A DNA stretch of 51,895 nucleotides from Ensifer sp. LC11 (GTDB lineage: Bacteria > Pseudomonadota > Alphaproteobacteria > Rhizobiales > Rhizobiaceae), in assembly GCF_001695835.1 (NCBI RefSeq), contig NZ_MBSO01000035.1:1-51895 (forward strand), given 5' to 3'. Shown here piece after piece: positions 17,292 through 27,495 of this stretch. Under the pieces are notes generated by a model, which ran no database searches, was not told the origin of the DNA, and saw nothing but the letters and a program-made list of their open reading frames with translations. Both the position numbers and the translations under genes were made by a program. Every line of letters begins with the position of its first letter. Position 1 is the first letter of the stretch.

Positions 17292-18110
17292 ATGGCGGTC
17301 TTTGAAGTCAAAAGAGGCAACTCGCCGGTCATTCTCGGCTTTCCGCACACCGGCACGGAAGTGCCGCGCGCGGTCTGGGATCGGTTGAACGACAATGGCC
17401 GGATTCTGGCCGATACGGACTGGCACATCCACGAACTCTATGACGGGCTTCTGAAGGACGTAACCGTCGTTCGCGCCACCTTCCATCGCTACGTGATCGA
17501 CGCCAACCGCGATCCCGAAGGAGTCAGCCTCTATCCCGGCCAGAACACAACGGGCCTCGTTCCCGAAACGGACTTCGACGGCAAGCCGATCTGGAAGGAC
17601 GGACAGAAACCGACCGACGCCGAAGTCGCCGAACGTCTTCAAGCGTTCCACGCACCCTACCATGCGGCGCTTGCGGCCGAGATCGAACGCGTCAAGTCGA
17701 TCCACGGCGTAGCCGTCCTCTATGACTGCCACTCGATCCGCTCGCATATCCCCTTCCTGTTCGAAGGCAAGCTGCCGGACTTCAATATCGGCACCGACAT
17801 GGGCAAGACCTGCGCGCCTGAGATTGAGCGAGGGGTCGTCGATATCACTACTACCGCCAAGGGTTACAGCAGCATCCTCAACGGTCGCTTCAAGGGTGGT
17901 TGGACGACCCGCCACTACGGGCGTCCCGAAACCGGGGTGCACGCGATCCAGATGGAGCTCGCGCAATCGACCCACCTGGCGGCGGAAGAGCCGCCCTTCG
18001 CGCTCGACGCCGGCCGCTCCGCACTGCTGCGCGAGCCACTGAAAGCCATTCTGAAACGCATCGAAGACATCGCATTTGACCTCAAGAGACAGATAGGGAG
18101 CGAGGCATGA
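17292..18110 (+). CDS. hutG: N-formylglutamate deformylase
   Basis: About 272 residues of the FGase family. FPHTGTEVP near the N-terminus, [20 protein letters not shown], and [16 protein letters not shown] carry the metal-binding and substrate residues. It hydrolyses N-formylglutamate to glutamate and formate, the last step of the five-step histidine route, which needs HutF; hutF is not in the window. The ATG at 17292 is one base after the hutH stop; an upstream frame from 17247 would overlap hutH. Confidence 0.92.
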   Translation: MAVFEVKRGNSPVILGFPHTGTEVPRAVWDRLNDNGRILADTDWHIHELYDGLLKDVTVVRATFHRYVIDANRDPEGVSLYPGQNTTGLVPETDFDGKPIWKDGQKPTDAEVAERLQAFHAPYHAALAAEIERVKSIHGVAVLYDCHSIRSHIPFLFEGKLPDFNIGTDMGKTCAPEIERGVVDITTTAKGYSSILNGRFKGGWTTRHYGRPETGVHAIQMELAQSTHLAAEEPPFALDAGRSALLREPLKAILKRIEDIAFDLKRQIGSEA

Positions 18111-19786
18111 CCATGAACAATCCGCGCCACAACATTCGCGACGTGCGCGCCCCCCAGGGCACGACGCTCAACGCCAAGAGCTGGCTGACAGAAGCGCCGC
18201 TGCGCATGCTGATGAACAACCTCGACCCGAACGTGGCGGAAAACCCGCACGAACTGGTCGTCTATGGCGGTATCGGCCGCGCGGCGCGCACCTGGGCCGA
18301 TTTCGACAAGATCGTCGAGACGCTCAAGAACCTGAACGACGACGAGACCTTGATGGTGCAGTCCGGCAAGCCGGTCGGCGTCTTCCGCACCCACAAGGAC
18401 GCACCGCGCGTGCTAATCGCCAACTCGAACCTCGTGCCGCATTGGGCGACGTGGGATCACTTCAACGAGCTGGATAAGAAGGGTCTCGCCATGTACGGCC
18501 AGATGACCGCCGGCTCCTGGATCTACATCGGCACTCAGGGCATCGTCCAGGGCACCTACGAGACCTTCGTCGAGGCCGGTCGCCAGCACTATGGCGGCAA
18601 TCTGAAGGGCAAGTGGGTGCTGACCGGCGGCCTCGGCGGCATGGGCGGCGCCCAGCCGCTCGCAGCCGTCATGGCCGGCGCTTCGTGCCTTGCCGTCGAA
18701 TGCAACCGGGACTCGATCGATTTCCGCCTGCGCACCCGCTACCTCGACGAGAAGGCCGAAACACTGGACGAAGCGATGGAAATCATCGCCCGCTGGACGA
18801 AGAACGGCGAGGCCAAGTCGGTCGGCCTGCTCGGCAACACCGCTGAGATCCTGCCGGAAATGGTCCGCCGCGGCATCCGCCCCGACATGGTCACCGACCA
18901 GACCTCGGCACACGATCCGGTCAACGGCTACCTGCCGAAGGGCTGGACCATGGCCGAATGGAAGGCCAAGCGCGAGAGCGACCCGAAGGCTGTCGAAAAG
19001 GCCGCACGCGCCTCGATGCGCGAGCATGTCGAAGCGATGATCGCCTTTCAGGACATGGGCATCCCCACCTTCGACTATGGCAACAACATCCGCCAGGTCG
19101 CCAAGGAAGAAGGTCTCGAAAACGCCTTCGCCTTCCCGGGCTTCGTCCCGGCCTATATCCGCCCGCTCTTCTGCCGCGGCATCGGTCCCTTCCGCTGGGC
19201 GGCTCTGTCCGGCGATCCGGAAGACATCTACAAGACCGATGCCAAGGTCAAGGAACTGCTGCCCGACAACAAGCATCTGCACAACTGGCTGGACATGGCG
19301 CGTGAGCGCATCTCCTTCCAGGGCCTGCCGGCACGCATTTGCTGGGTCGGTCTCGGCGACCGCCACCGCCTCGGCCTCGCCTTCAACGAAATGGTCAGGA
19401 ACGGCGAGCTGAAGGCACCCGTCGTCATCGGCCGCGACCATCTCGACTCCGGCTCCGTCGCCTCACCGAACCGCGAGACCGAAGCGATGAAGGACGGCTC
19501 GGATGCGGTCTCCGACTGGCCGCTGCTGAACGCCCTGCTCAACACCGCATCGGGTGCCACCTGGGTGTCGCTGCACCATGGCGGCGGCGTCGGCATGGGC
19601 TTCTCGCAACACTCGGGCGTCGTCATCTGTGCCGACGGTACGGACGATGCGGCCAAGCGCCTGGAACGGGTGCTCTGGAACGACCCGGCAACCGGCGTGA
19701 TGCGCCATGCCGATGCGGGCTACGACATCGCGCTTGACTGCGCCAAGGAGAAGGGCCTGCGCCTGCCGGGCATTCTCGGCAACTGA
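18107..19786 (+). CDS. hutU: Urocanate hydratase
   Basis: A 559-residue urocanase, the normal length. Conserved segments include [19 protein letters not shown] (NAD binding), GHY-region equivalent [29 protein letters not shown] and [14 protein letters not shown] near the C-terminus. It hydrates urocanate to imidazolonepropionate using tightly bound NAD. Its ATG overlaps the hutG stop, so hutI-hutH-hutG-hutU are translationally coupled. A strong terminator follows. Confidence 0.96.
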   Translation: MTMNNPRHNIRDVRAPQGTTLNAKSWLTEAPLRMLMNNLDPNVAENPHELVVYGGIGRAARTWADFDKIVETLKNLNDDETLMVQSGKPVGVFRTHKDAPRVLIANSNLVPHWATWDHFNELDKKGLAMYGQMTAGSWIYIGTQGIVQGTYETFVEAGRQHYGGNLKGKWVLTGGLGGMGGAQPLAAVMAGASCLAVECNRDSIDFRLRTRYLDEKAETLDEAMEIIARWTKNGEAKSVGLLGNTAEILPEMVRRGIRPDMVTDQTSAHDPVNGYLPKGWTMAEWKAKRESDPKAVEKAARASMREHVEAMIAFQDMGIPTFDYGNNIRQVAKEEGLENAFAFPGFVPAYIRPLFCRGIGPFRWAALSGDPEDIYKTDAKVKELLPDNKHLHNWLDMARERISFQGLPARICWVGLGDRHRLGLAFNEMVRNGELKAPVVIGRDHLDSGSVASPNRETEAMKDGSDAVSDWPLLNALLNTASGATWVSLHHGGGVGMGFSQHSGVVICADGTDDAAKRLERVLWNDPATGVMRHADAGYDIALDCAKEKGLRLPGILGN

Positions 19787-19820
19787 TACGCTGCCGACTG
19801 ACATACTCAACGGACAGACT

Positions 19821-19855
19821 GATTGGGGCGCCGAAAGGCGCCCCAATCACTTTTT
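19821..19855 (+). terminator. Rho-independent terminator of the hut operon
   Basis: A perfect 12-bp stem, GATTGGGGCGCC with its complement, closes on a GAAA tetraloop and is followed after two bases by five T. It lies 34 bp after hutU. Confidence 0.93.
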
Positions 19856-20022
19856 GATGAGACATGACCAGGATGCGATCAAAACCGCGTCTTCCTGGTT
19901 TCGGCGCCTTGCAGCCGTTGATAGCAATGCTAGAAAAATAGAGATGCCATCGCATTGCTGGAGACACGTTGCAGAAGGCGGCGTTTCGCTCAAGTGACCG
20001 CTGTTTTTTATGAGAAGGCTTC

Positions 20023-20703
20023 ATGTCTGAAGGCAGAAACAAGAGAAGAACCACCAGACATCTTAAGTTCGCTGCCGGACTCTTTGCGAGCGTCCTTATT
20101 GCATCGCCTTCGGCCGCCCAGCCCGTGAGCTTCTTCGGCCCCATTCGCAACGGCGAGCGGCATTTCACGGCCTTCCCGGAATATATCGGCATTGGAATGA
20201 GCCAAGGGGAGACAAAGAAGCGGGACGTGGTCTACTCGACAATTCAAATGCTCGCCATCACTGCAGGAATAGAGGTGCGAGCCCAACCGGGCCTCGGAAG
20301 AAACACCATCGGCGTGATATTCAGGAAAGACGTCGTCCAGGATGGCCGGGTCGATGTCAGCAAAATTCAAGATTTCGGCTTCGACCCTTACTACGAGAAG
20401 CTACTCAACGATACCGCGGCAACTGGTGCAGGAAACTGCGCTTCTGCCGTAAACTATTCCGCCGAGGGACGTTTCGAGAGAGCTGTGGTTGTTGCAAACA
20501 GCGACGTCCCCGATCAGGAGTTAGCGACCTGCGTGGCTCAGGCCCAGGCACATGCATTGGGGATAGGCACCTTCAACTCGAGCAAAGCCGACTTCTCGCG
20601 CTTCATCGCCCGGATCATGATCCTCGTCGATCAGAAGAAGAGATGCCTCCAAGACAACCAAACAAAATTGACCTGCAAATTTGTCGACGAGCCCTGGGAC
20701 TAG
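20023..20703 (+). CDS. Exported protein of unknown function
   Basis: A 226-residue protein with a Sec signal: basic start MSEGRNKRRTTRHLK, hydrophobic FAAGLFASVLIASPSAA, then the mature chain from about residue 33. The mature part has four cysteines (GNCAS, ATCVA, KRCLQ, LTCKF), enough for two disulfides, and no further membrane segment. The CVAQAQAHALG segment faintly recalls DUF2927 proteins of alphaproteobacteria, but I would not assert it. GAGAAGG precedes the ATG. It lies alone after the hut operon and converges with the MFS gene, with stops five bases apart. Confidence 0.7.
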   Translation: MSEGRNKRRTTRHLKFAAGLFASVLIASPSAAQPVSFFGPIRNGERHFTAFPEYIGIGMSQGETKKRDVVYSTIQMLAITAGIEVRAQPGLGRNTIGVIFRKDVVQDGRVDVSKIQDFGFDPYYEKLLNDTAATGAGNCASAVNYSAEGRFERAVVVANSDVPDQELATCVAQAQAHALGIGTFNSSKADFSRFIARIMILVDQKKRCLQDNQTKLTCKFVDEPWD

Positions 20704-20708
20704 ACCAG

Positions 20709-21926
20709 CTAACGGCGAACCGTCCTCTTTCCTGTCCGATCGCCGTCGAGCACGAGCAGCAGCACCAGCCCGGCAAATCCCCCGACACCGCCAAGCAGAG
20801 CCGTACCGGAATAGTCGCTGATGCGCGTGCCGAGGGCGAATAGCCCGGCGCAAAGACCACCGCTCAGGAACAGGTTGACGGCGATCAGCGAGCTTCCGAG
20901 CCCCGGCCGGTCGGCGATCAGATCCTGAAGGTAGCTGATCGGAATGGTGATCAGCGCCGCCGCGCCGAAGGCGCTGATGAGCGTCAGCGCGTAGATCTGC
21001 CAGGCCGCATTGGAAAAGCCGAGCAGCACCATATAGCCGATATAGATCGCGGTTCCGAGCGCCAGCGCCTTGAACGGCACAAGGCTCAACTGGATGCGCG
21101 CCCAGGCGAAGATGAAGACGACTTCGAGGAAGGCAACGATACCGACGATGATGCCGATATCGGTAACGCTGCCGCCGACCTCGTCGGTCATAATCAAGGG
21201 CAGCACCGCTGCGTTGACGTGCAGCGTCGAGGTAATGGTGGCAACGGCAATCACCCGCAGAAGGATGCGCGGCGTCAGGATCTCGCGGAACGACGTCCAG
21301 TAGGAAAGCCGTTTGCCGAGCGAAGCGTCGGCCCCGCTTTCATTGGGCAGTCTGAAATAGACGATCAGCAGATTGGCAAGACAGCCGAGGCAAGCGAGCA
21401 GGTAAGCGGGCAGCATGCTCTCGCCACCCGCGAGCGCGAAGCCGACCAGTCCGGGCACCAGTACCCACGACACCGATATCGCCGCACGGGCACCGGTTGT
21501 CAGCGCGGCTGCGTCGTGGCCGCTCATGCGGCGGGCAATGCTGCGCACATTGGCAAAGAGTAGCGTGTAAAGCGCACCGTAGATCGGCAACAGTAAAAGC
21601 ACGCTGACGACGAAACTCGCCTGATACGGCAGGACATAGACGATGCCATAGCCGACGACACCAAACAGGATCGCTGTCGACATCAGCAGCCGGTAGTTGC
21701 CGACGCGATCGGCCAGAATACCGATCGAAACGCTGACGATAACGTTGACGGTCGAAGCTAGAAGGATCAGCAGCGAATAGACGGCATCGCTCAGGCCCAA
21801 TTCGTTGATGCCGACTACGGATTGGTAGGGCGAGGTCGCGGCGCCAGCGAAGCCGAACAGGAAGATGGCCAGCATGCTGACCCGCATGGCCGGGTTGCGC
21901 ATGGCGCTCAGGATAGTGGAAGTCAT
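20709..21926 (-). CDS. MFS transporter
   Basis: A 405-residue major facilitator protein with about 12 hydrophobic helices, for example VSMLAIFLFGFAGAATSPY, VYSLLILLASTVNVIVSVSIGILADRVGNYRLLM and LFLSGGLCAGLFALG. The GILADRVGNYR loop after helix 2 is the family signature. Its outline resembles sugar-efflux members such as SetA. It is the last gene of a six-gene leftward operon with a GH20 hexosaminidase and an M81 peptidase, 85 bp after the latter, so it may export or import a product of that pathway. Substrate unknown. Confidence 0.82.
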   Translation of the reverse strand: MTSTILSAMRNPAMRVSMLAIFLFGFAGAATSPYQSVVGINELGLSDAVYSLLILLASTVNVIVSVSIGILADRVGNYRLLMSTAILFGVVGYGIVYVLPYQASFVVSVLLLLPIYGALYTLLFANVRSIARRMSGHDAAALTTGARAAISVSWVLVPGLVGFALAGGESMLPAYLLACLGCLANLLIVYFRLPNESGADASLGKRLSYWTSFREILTPRILLRVIAVATITSTLHVNAAVLPLIMTDEVGGSVTDIGIIVGIVAFLEVVFIFAWARIQLSLVPFKALALGTAIYIGYMVLLGFSNAAWQIYALTLISAFGAAALITIPISYLQDLIADRPGLGSSLIAVNLFLSGGLCAGLFALGTRISDYSGTALLGGVGGFAGLVLLLVLDGDRTGKRTVRR

Positions 21927-22011
21927 GACAAGGGGTGTCCACGAAGTGGATGAGGTTGGAAACGCAAAACCGACCCGTGAACCGGGCCGGCAATTTTAAG
22001 ATCGCCAGATT

Positions 22012-23454
22012 TCAGTCGCCGCTCGACCAGCGCGCCGAGAGGGGCGCTGTCGGTTCGAAGGCAAAGTCCTGATCGAAGGGGAAAGTCGGCCGCGGACGTC
22101 GCTGGCTGACAAGGCCGGCGATGTCCTGGTTGACGACGCCTTCGGTCAGCGCCATCAGGTTGGGATTGGCGATCGGCGCCAACTCCGGCGAGAGATAACC
22201 CGATTTGACGACGAGCAGCCGCACCGCCTGCGGGTCGAGACCCAGCCGCCGGAAGTCGTCGATGTTGTGGTACGGTCTGCGCCGCGCGGCGATGACGATG
22301 TCGATGGCACCGACGCGCACCACCGCCTGCCGCTCCTTGGCAGCGCCCGGATCGTCAAGCCTCACCACCTCGACCAGCATTTCCGCGCAAGGGCTCGCGG
22401 GATCGAGGCTGCCGCCAATCTTGAGCATCAGCGTTTCGCCGGCGCCGGCGGCAAAGCAGGCTTCCACCGCCGGTCGATCGGTGATCCCTGCGATCAGGGC
22501 GCCACGCCAGCCGCGGGCCAGGAGCGCCTTCAAAACATCGGCACGATCACCCACGCCGCCACCCGTCGGGTTATCGCCGGAATCGGCAAGAATGATCGGT
22601 GTCGTGGTCGCACGCTCGGCGATATCAAGCATCGCGTCGAGCGGCCCGGTGACCGGACCGAAGCGGAAGTTTCGGCGTTCCGACCAATAGCCCGCGGCAA
22701 TGTCTTCCGCAGCCCGCCTGGCCGCCGCCTTGTCGGTGGCGGTCACCACGGCGCAGGCGGTCGCCCGCGGCTCATCGGCCCAGACGTAGCCGACCATGAG
22801 ATTGGCGTCGAGAATGCCGGGCCGCTGGTCGATCTCGGGCAGTTGCGCATAGAGCGACCGTGCCGGCTCGTCCTCGGTCGAGGTGCATTCGCCGGGCAGA
22901 AGCACGGGCACCGGTACCCAGGCGACGCCCGGACGTGTGCCGCTGCGAAGCGCAGCGACCAGCATCGACCAGGCGCGGGTCATGGTCTCCGGCGTATCGA
23001 TGTGCGGCGCGGTGCGGTAAGCGGCAAAGATGTCGAGCTGATCGATGATCCTCTGGCTGACATTGCCGTGCAGATCGTAGCTCGCGGCAATCGGGCAATC
23101 GGGGCCAACGACGGCGCGGGCAGCCGAGATCCAGTCGCCCTCGGCGTCGTCCATGCCATCGACCTTGATAGCGCCGTGCATGGCAAGATAGAGTCCGTCG
23201 ATCGGCAGGGCTTCATGGAGGCGGGAGAGGAACTCCGCCTTGAAGGCGTCGTAGGTCGCACGCGACACGGGGCCGCCGGGTACGGCGCGTGCATGCAGCA
23301 GTGGCAGGTGCTCGACGCCCTCGGCCTTCATGAAGCTGAAGTAGTCGGCGTCCAGCAACGCCTGGCCACGCAGCACGCCAAAGTCCTCTTCGGCCATCAG
23401 GACCGGCGAATAGGTGCTGCACTCGGTATGGATGCCGCCGACGGCGATACGCAT
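22012..23454 (-). CDS. M81-family metallopeptidase (MlrC-like), first copy
   Basis: A 480-residue MlrC/DUF1485 protein. GGIHTECSTYSP opens the domain; LYLAMHGAIKVDGMDDAEGD, ASYDLHGNVSQ and YRTAPHIDTPET hold the histidines and aspartate expected for zinc binding; LADSGDNPTGGGVGD and LVVKSGYLSPE are late conserved segments. MlrC hydrolyses linear peptides derived from microcystin, which contain unusual D- and beta-amino acids. No signal peptide, so it acts in the cytoplasm. GAGAGGA precedes the ATG. It lies 11 bp after the GH20 gene, so it probably works in the same pathway. The real substrate is unknown. Confidence 0.88.
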   Translation of the reverse strand: MRIAVGGIHTECSTYSPVLMAEEDFGVLRGQALLDADYFSFMKAEGVEHLPLLHARAVPGGPVSRATYDAFKAEFLSRLHEALPIDGLYLAMHGAIKVDGMDDAEGDWISAARAVVGPDCPIAASYDLHGNVSQRIIDQLDIFAAYRTAPHIDTPETMTRAWSMLVAALRSGTRPGVAWVPVPVLLPGECTSTEDEPARSLYAQLPEIDQRPGILDANLMVGYVWADEPRATACAVVTATDKAAARRAAEDIAAGYWSERRNFRFGPVTGPLDAMLDIAERATTTPIILADSGDNPTGGGVGDRADVLKALLARGWRGALIAGITDRPAVEACFAAGAGETLMLKIGGSLDPASPCAEMLVEVVRLDDPGAAKERQAVVRVGAIDIVIAARRRPYHNIDDFRRLGLDPQAVRLLVVKSGYLSPELAPIANPNLMALTEGVVNQDIAGLVSQRRPRPTFPFDQDFAFEPTAPLSARWSSGD

Positions 23455-23465
23455 GGGCTTTCCTC

Positions 23466-25385
23466 TCAGAGATTGGGGCTAAGCGGAGCGATCGCCGCGA
23501 ACCGCAGCCAGTCCTTCGCCGACTTCGGTGTCCAGGCTGCCTCGGCAATCGCCGGAAGCCGCGGGAACACAAGGCGATTGAAATAGCCGCGCGAGAGGAA
23601 GTGCTCGCTCCAGATGCAGGCCTGTACGCCCTTGAGACGGGGCTTCAACTCCTCGGGAAACTCTCCCGCGGCCTCGTAACCATAGGTGTGGGCGGGTGTC
23701 GCCGTGCCAGCCCAGCTCGCGCCGGGTTCCTGCCAGGCATCGGCCTGCGCCATATCGAGATAATAAGCCTGTCCAGGGGTCATCACCACGTCATAGCCTT
23801 CGCGCGCCAGTTCGATCCCGACTTCCGGTCGCTCCCAGGCCATCAGCAACGTGTCCTCCGCCGAAACGCCGCCACCATGCGCCACCTCGTTCCAACCGGC
23901 GAGCTTGCGGCCACGCGCCGTCAGCATCGCCTTCACGCGCCTGAGGAAATAGGATTGCAGCGCAAAGGTCCCGGACATGCCTTCCCGCTCCATGAGCTTC
24001 TTGGCGAGCGGCGAGGCAAGCCACGAGCCGTTCGCCACCTCGTCGCCGCCGATATGGAGGTATTCGCTCGGAAAAAGCTCGACTATCTCGTCGAACACCT
24101 TTTCGAGGAATTCGTAGGTGAAGGGGACGGCAGGGTTCAGCGCATTGTTCGGGTAGCCCTGGACCGAGTGGTAGCTCTCCGGCGCTTCCTGGCCGTCGGT
24201 CAGATCAGGCAATGCCACGAGCGTCGCCGTGCTGTGCCCGGGAATGTCGATCTCCGGCACGACATCGACATGAAGCGCGGTCGCCTGAGCGACGCTCGCC
24301 TTCACGTCCGCCTGGCTGTAGAAGCCGCCCACAGGTTCAGCGCCATTGCCGAGTTGCGGCAAGAGCGGCTCATCCGGGCCACGCAGCACGCCGAGTGTCG
24401 TCAGCTCCGGGTATGCCTTGATTTCAAGGCGCCAGGCCTCATCGTCCGTCAGGTGCCAGTGGAAGACGTTCAGCTTGAACCAGGCGAGAATGTCGATCAG
24501 CCGCGCCACATCGGCCGTCGGATAAAACTGTCGCGAGACGTCGAGATGGCAGCCGCGCCAATGATAGCGTGGCGCGTCCGAGATCGTGCCGCTCACGGGG
24601 AAGCGGAATTTGCCGGGATGATTGCGCGCGCCATCCAGCAGTTGCGCGAGGCTCGTCAGGCCGTATTGCCGTCCGGCGCTGCCGCCGAAGGCCAAGCGAA
24701 TCTCAGTCTCGGAGAAATCAAGGCGATAGCCTTCAGATTGCAGAGCCTCGTCTTCTGCAAATACGATCGGCCGCCCCTGACCGGAGGCGGCGAGGCTGAA
24801 GGGCGCATGCGCCGCAGGGAACAATCGCTGGAACAGCGACAGCACCGTGCCGACCGCTGCGACATCGCCCTCGCGGCTGCCGGCAGCCGGATAGAGGGCG
24901 ACGGGGAAACCTGCTGCGGCGCGAAGATCGAGCTTCGCCGGCCAGGGCTGCAGCGCATAGGGCTGATCGAGCCTGCCCTCCGGCAGCCGGACCGGCGGCG
25001 GCTCGCTGACGGCATTTTCGAGAAGCAGATCGGAAACGGCGACCGGCACATGCCTGCCGTCTGCAAGGGTCAGATAGGCGGATTTCGCCCCATCGGTAGA
25101 GTGACGCGCATTGCGGTGCAGGCCGCTGACGGTGAAGGTCCAGCTGCCGCCGTTTTCGATTGTCAGGCCCGCAGGCGGCGCGAATTCATGAAAATTGGCA
25201 TTGCGGCGCAGGAAGACGGCATTGTCACAGGCCTTCGGATCGATGACGCGCGTCAGCGAGGTATAGACGATCCTGAAACCGGCAAGCGGCCCCCCGGAGA
25301 AATTAAACAGCGTGAAGGTGAACCGGCCGAACGGCCCGCCGTCCGGCTGCCAGGACGCCTCGAGACGATAGGAAACCGGATGCAT
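23466..25385 (-). CDS. Cytoplasmic beta-N-acetylhexosaminidase, GH20
   Basis: About 639 residues. Residues about 270-600 form the GH20 barrel: RGCHLDVSRQFYP, FHWHLTDDEAWRLEIKAYPELT, PEIDIPGHSTA, and HIGGDEVANGSW, whose adjacent Asp-Glu pair is the catalytic dyad of substrate-assisted hydrolysis. An N-terminal beta-rich region and a GH20b-like domain precede it. It removes terminal GlcNAc or GalNAc. No signal peptide is visible, so it must act on imported oligosaccharide. The ATG at 25385 follows GGAGGA; the frame continues upstream to 25700 only by overlapping the SDR gene. Confidence 0.9.
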   Translation of the reverse strand: MHPVSYRLEASWQPDGGPFGRFTFTLFNFSGGPLAGFRIVYTSLTRVIDPKACDNAVFLRRNANFHEFAPPAGLTIENGGSWTFTVSGLHRNARHSTDGAKSAYLTLADGRHVPVAVSDLLLENAVSEPPPVRLPEGRLDQPYALQPWPAKLDLRAAAGFPVALYPAAGSREGDVAAVGTVLSLFQRLFPAAHAPFSLAASGQGRPIVFAEDEALQSEGYRLDFSETEIRLAFGGSAGRQYGLTSLAQLLDGARNHPGKFRFPVSGTISDAPRYHWRGCHLDVSRQFYPTADVARLIDILAWFKLNVFHWHLTDDEAWRLEIKAYPELTTLGVLRGPDEPLLPQLGNGAEPVGGFYSQADVKASVAQATALHVDVVPEIDIPGHSTATLVALPDLTDGQEAPESYHSVQGYPNNALNPAVPFTYEFLEKVFDEIVELFPSEYLHIGGDEVANGSWLASPLAKKLMEREGMSGTFALQSYFLRRVKAMLTARGRKLAGWNEVAHGGGVSAEDTLLMAWERPEVGIELAREGYDVVMTPGQAYYLDMAQADAWQEPGASWAGTATPAHTYGYEAAGEFPEELKPRLKGVQACIWSEHFLSRGYFNRLVFPRLPAIAEAAWTPKSAKDWLRFAAIAPLSPNL

Positions 25386-25407
25386 GCTCTTCCTCCGAAT
25401 GCTTCTG

Positions 25408-26184
25408 TCAGTAATGGCTTGATTGCGAGAATGTGCGCGCCAGTTCCGCCTGGCCGGCGGTGAGGCCACAATCGACGGGCAGGCAGACGCCGGATATCGC
25501 TGCCGCCAGCGGCCCCGCCAGGAAATGCACGGCATTGGCCACATCGTCTGGATTGACGATCCGCTGGAGCGGATACCAGCGACGCGCCTCCTCGAAGACA
25601 TCCGGGTTCGCGGCCGCCCGCGCCTCCCAGGCCTGGGTGCGCACGGTACCGGGTGCAACGGCGTTCGCGCGAATGCCAAACTTGCCATACTCGACTGCAA
25701 TCAGCCGGGTCAGATGCAGGAGCCCGGCCTTCGCTGCGCTATAGGCTGGATGACCGAAGACATTCATGCCGTTGACCGAGGCGATGTTGATCACCGATCC
25801 GCGGCTCTGTTTCAGCATGTCCTCGACGGCACGAAAGCACAGGAACGCCGCTTCGAGGTTCAGTGCGTTGTCTTTGCGCCAGATCTCAGGTGTCGTATCG
25901 TGCAGGCTAACGGCGCGGGCAGCACCGGCATTGTTGACGAGCGTGCGCACCACGCCCATCTCCGCGGCCTTGGCAGCCATCGCAGCAACGCTCTCGGCAT
26001 CGGTAACGTCGCATGGCGCGGCGACGAAACGCTTGCCGTCGCCAAGTTCGCGCGCCGCTCGTTCCGCCGCATCGAGATCGATATCCACAAGCAGGACGAC
26101 GTCATGGTCGTCGGAAAGCCGCCGGGCGATGGCACGGCCGATGTCACCGGCCGCACCGGTGACAATCGCAAGTGATTGCGTCAT
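25408..26184 (-). CDS. SDR-family oxidoreductase
   Basis: A 258-residue classical short-chain dehydrogenase. The cofactor motif TGAAGDIGRAIARRL is at residues 10-24, with an aspartate at the end of the second strand (LLVDIDLDAAER) that favours NAD. NNAGAA and the active-site YSAAKAG near residue 155 are intact, with the serine in INIASVNG. It lies 22 bp before the GH20 gene and 21 bp after an RpiR regulator in one operon, suggesting oxidation or reduction of a sugar or sugar-derived alcohol. Substrate unknown. Confidence 0.9.
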   Translation of the reverse strand: MTQSLAIVTGAAGDIGRAIARRLSDDHDVVLLVDIDLDAAERAARELGDGKRFVAAPCDVTDAESVAAMAAKAAEMGVVRTLVNNAGAARAVSLHDTTPEIWRKDNALNLEAAFLCFRAVEDMLKQSRGSVINIASVNGMNVFGHPAYSAAKAGLLHLTRLIAVEYGKFGIRANAVAPGTVRTQAWEARAAANPDVFEEARRWYPLQRIVNPDDVANAVHFLAGPLAAAISGVCLPVDCGLTAGQAELARTFSQSSHY

Positions 26185-26205
26185 GCGCTGACCTTTCGCG
26201 GCACG

Positions 26206-27069
26206 TCAATCTCCCAGAAGCTGGCGGTCGTCACCATCGCGGTGCGTCACCAGCTGCTGCTTGATGCGCCGAAGTGTGGTCGTCGCCTGTGGCTGAACGC
26301 GATAGGCGACGAGGCTGGAGAGGATGTCGAGCAGCGCCAGATAGGCGATGCGGGTGGAGGTGGGGCGATAGATGTTGTTGCCTTCAGGCAGGTCGACCGG
26401 GACGGTGATGCTGGCGGCCGCTGCCACAGGGCTGCCGCTCTGCGTCAACGCAATGGTCGGCACCTTCAGTTCACGAGCGAGCGTAAAGGCGCGTACGAGC
26501 TCGGCGTTGCGACCGGAGAAGGACGAGCCGATGAGCACGTCGGTCGGCCGCGCCGCCGCCGCCATCATCAGCTGCATGCTATGGTCGGAACTGGAGGTAA
26601 TGCGCAGACCGTAGCGAAAGAGCCGGTTCTGCAGCTCGCCGGCGATCATCGAGGAATTACCACCGGAACCAAAGGCGTAGATCATTTCCGCTGCGGCGAT
26701 CCGCTCGACCGCCTGCTCGATCGCTGCAAGGTCGAGCGAACGATGCAGAAGAAAAAGCGCGTTCTGCGACTTGGTGATGATGTCCTGCGCGACGTCGCCG
26801 GTCTCGCGGCTCTTCGGCTCCGGCTTCAGATAGCGCATGCCGATATAGGCCGTACGGGCGAGCTGCACCTTGAAATCGGAGAAACTGTCGCAGCCGAGCC
26901 GACGACAGAAGCGGGTAACGGTCGGCGGCGAAACGTCGGCCTTGCTCGCCAGCTCGATGATGGAGGCGTTCACTGCGAACTCGAAATCGTTCAGCAGGAT
27001 ATCCGCAATGCGGTTTTCCGACTGGGAAAGCCGCCCTTTTTCTTCCTGCAGTGTCGCGAAGATGTCCAT
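26206..27069 (-). CDS. RpiR/MurR-family regulator (HTH plus SIS domain)
   Basis: A 287-residue regulator. Residues 1-75 form the RpiR helix-turn-helix (LSQSENRIADILLNDFEFAVNASIIELASKADVSPPTVTRFCRRLG). Residues about 120-260 are an SIS domain (IYAFGSGGNSSMIAGELQNRLFRYG, later LIGSSFSGRNAELVRAFTLA) that binds phosphosugars. Such proteins control amino-sugar and muropeptide genes. It is the second gene of the operon it presumably controls. Dyads with TGAAA/TTTCA arms occur before this operon and before the sugar importer operon, and are the best candidate binding sites. Confidence 0.9.
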   Translation of the reverse strand: MDIFATLQEEKGRLSQSENRIADILLNDFEFAVNASIIELASKADVSPPTVTRFCRRLGCDSFSDFKVQLARTAYIGMRYLKPEPKSRETGDVAQDIITKSQNALFLLHRSLDLAAIEQAVERIAAAEMIYAFGSGGNSSMIAGELQNRLFRYGLRITSSSDHSMQLMMAAAARPTDVLIGSSFSGRNAELVRAFTLARELKVPTIALTQSGSPVAAAASITVPVDLPEGNNIYRPTSTRIAYLALLDILSSLVAYRVQPQATTTLRRIKQQLVTHRDGDDRQLLGD

Positions 27070-27093
27070 CGCCAGCTTATGCCTTGCTTATGA

Positions 27094-27483
27094 TCAGTCT
27101 TCCTTCGGCTTGTACGCGACGCAGTCGATCTCGACCTTGCAATCGACCATCATCGACGACTGGACGCAGGCCCGCGCCGGCGGATGCGCACCGAAATACT
27201 CCTGGTAGATCTTGTTGAATGTCCAGAAATCACGCGGATCGTCGAGCCAGACGCCGCAACGAACCACGTGTTCGGGACCGTAGCCGGCTTCCTTCAGGAT
27301 GGCCAGCACGTTGGCGATCGTCTTGTGCGTCTGCGGGATGATCCCGCCTTCGATGATCTCGCCGTCTTCCATGGCGACCTGGCCGGATACATAGAGCCAG
27401 CCGTCCGCCTCGACCGCGCGTGCGAACGGCAAAGGCTTGCCGCCAGCACCGACCTGCTCCGCACCGTATCTCTTGATGGTCAT
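27094..27483 (-). CDS. RidA-family enamine/imine deaminase
   Basis: About 129 residues. YVSGQVAMEDG, TIANVLAILKEAGYG and the C-terminal PPARACVQSS followed by VEIDCVAYKP carry the arginine and glutamate that catalytically competent Rid proteins need, in contrast to the exported homologue at 5588-6076. It hydrolyses reactive enamines or imines to ketones and ammonia, a likely housekeeping step in amino-sugar or amino-acid breakdown. The ATG at 27483 follows AAGG; the upstream frame lacks similarity. First gene of the leftward operon. Confidence 0.87.
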   Translation of the reverse strand: MTIKRYGAEQVGAGGKPLPFARAVEADGWLYVSGQVAMEDGEIIEGGIIPQTHKTIANVLAILKEAGYGPEHVVRCGVWLDDPRDFWTFNKIYQEYFGAHPPARACVQSSMMVDCKVEIDCVAYKPKED

Positions 27484-27495
27484 GTGAGCCTTCGT

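Noticed and set aside
23466-25700. A 744-residue reading of the GH20 gene starting at 25700
   Set aside because: The extra N-terminus overlaps the SDR gene in another frame, and GGAGGA directly precedes the ATG at 25385.
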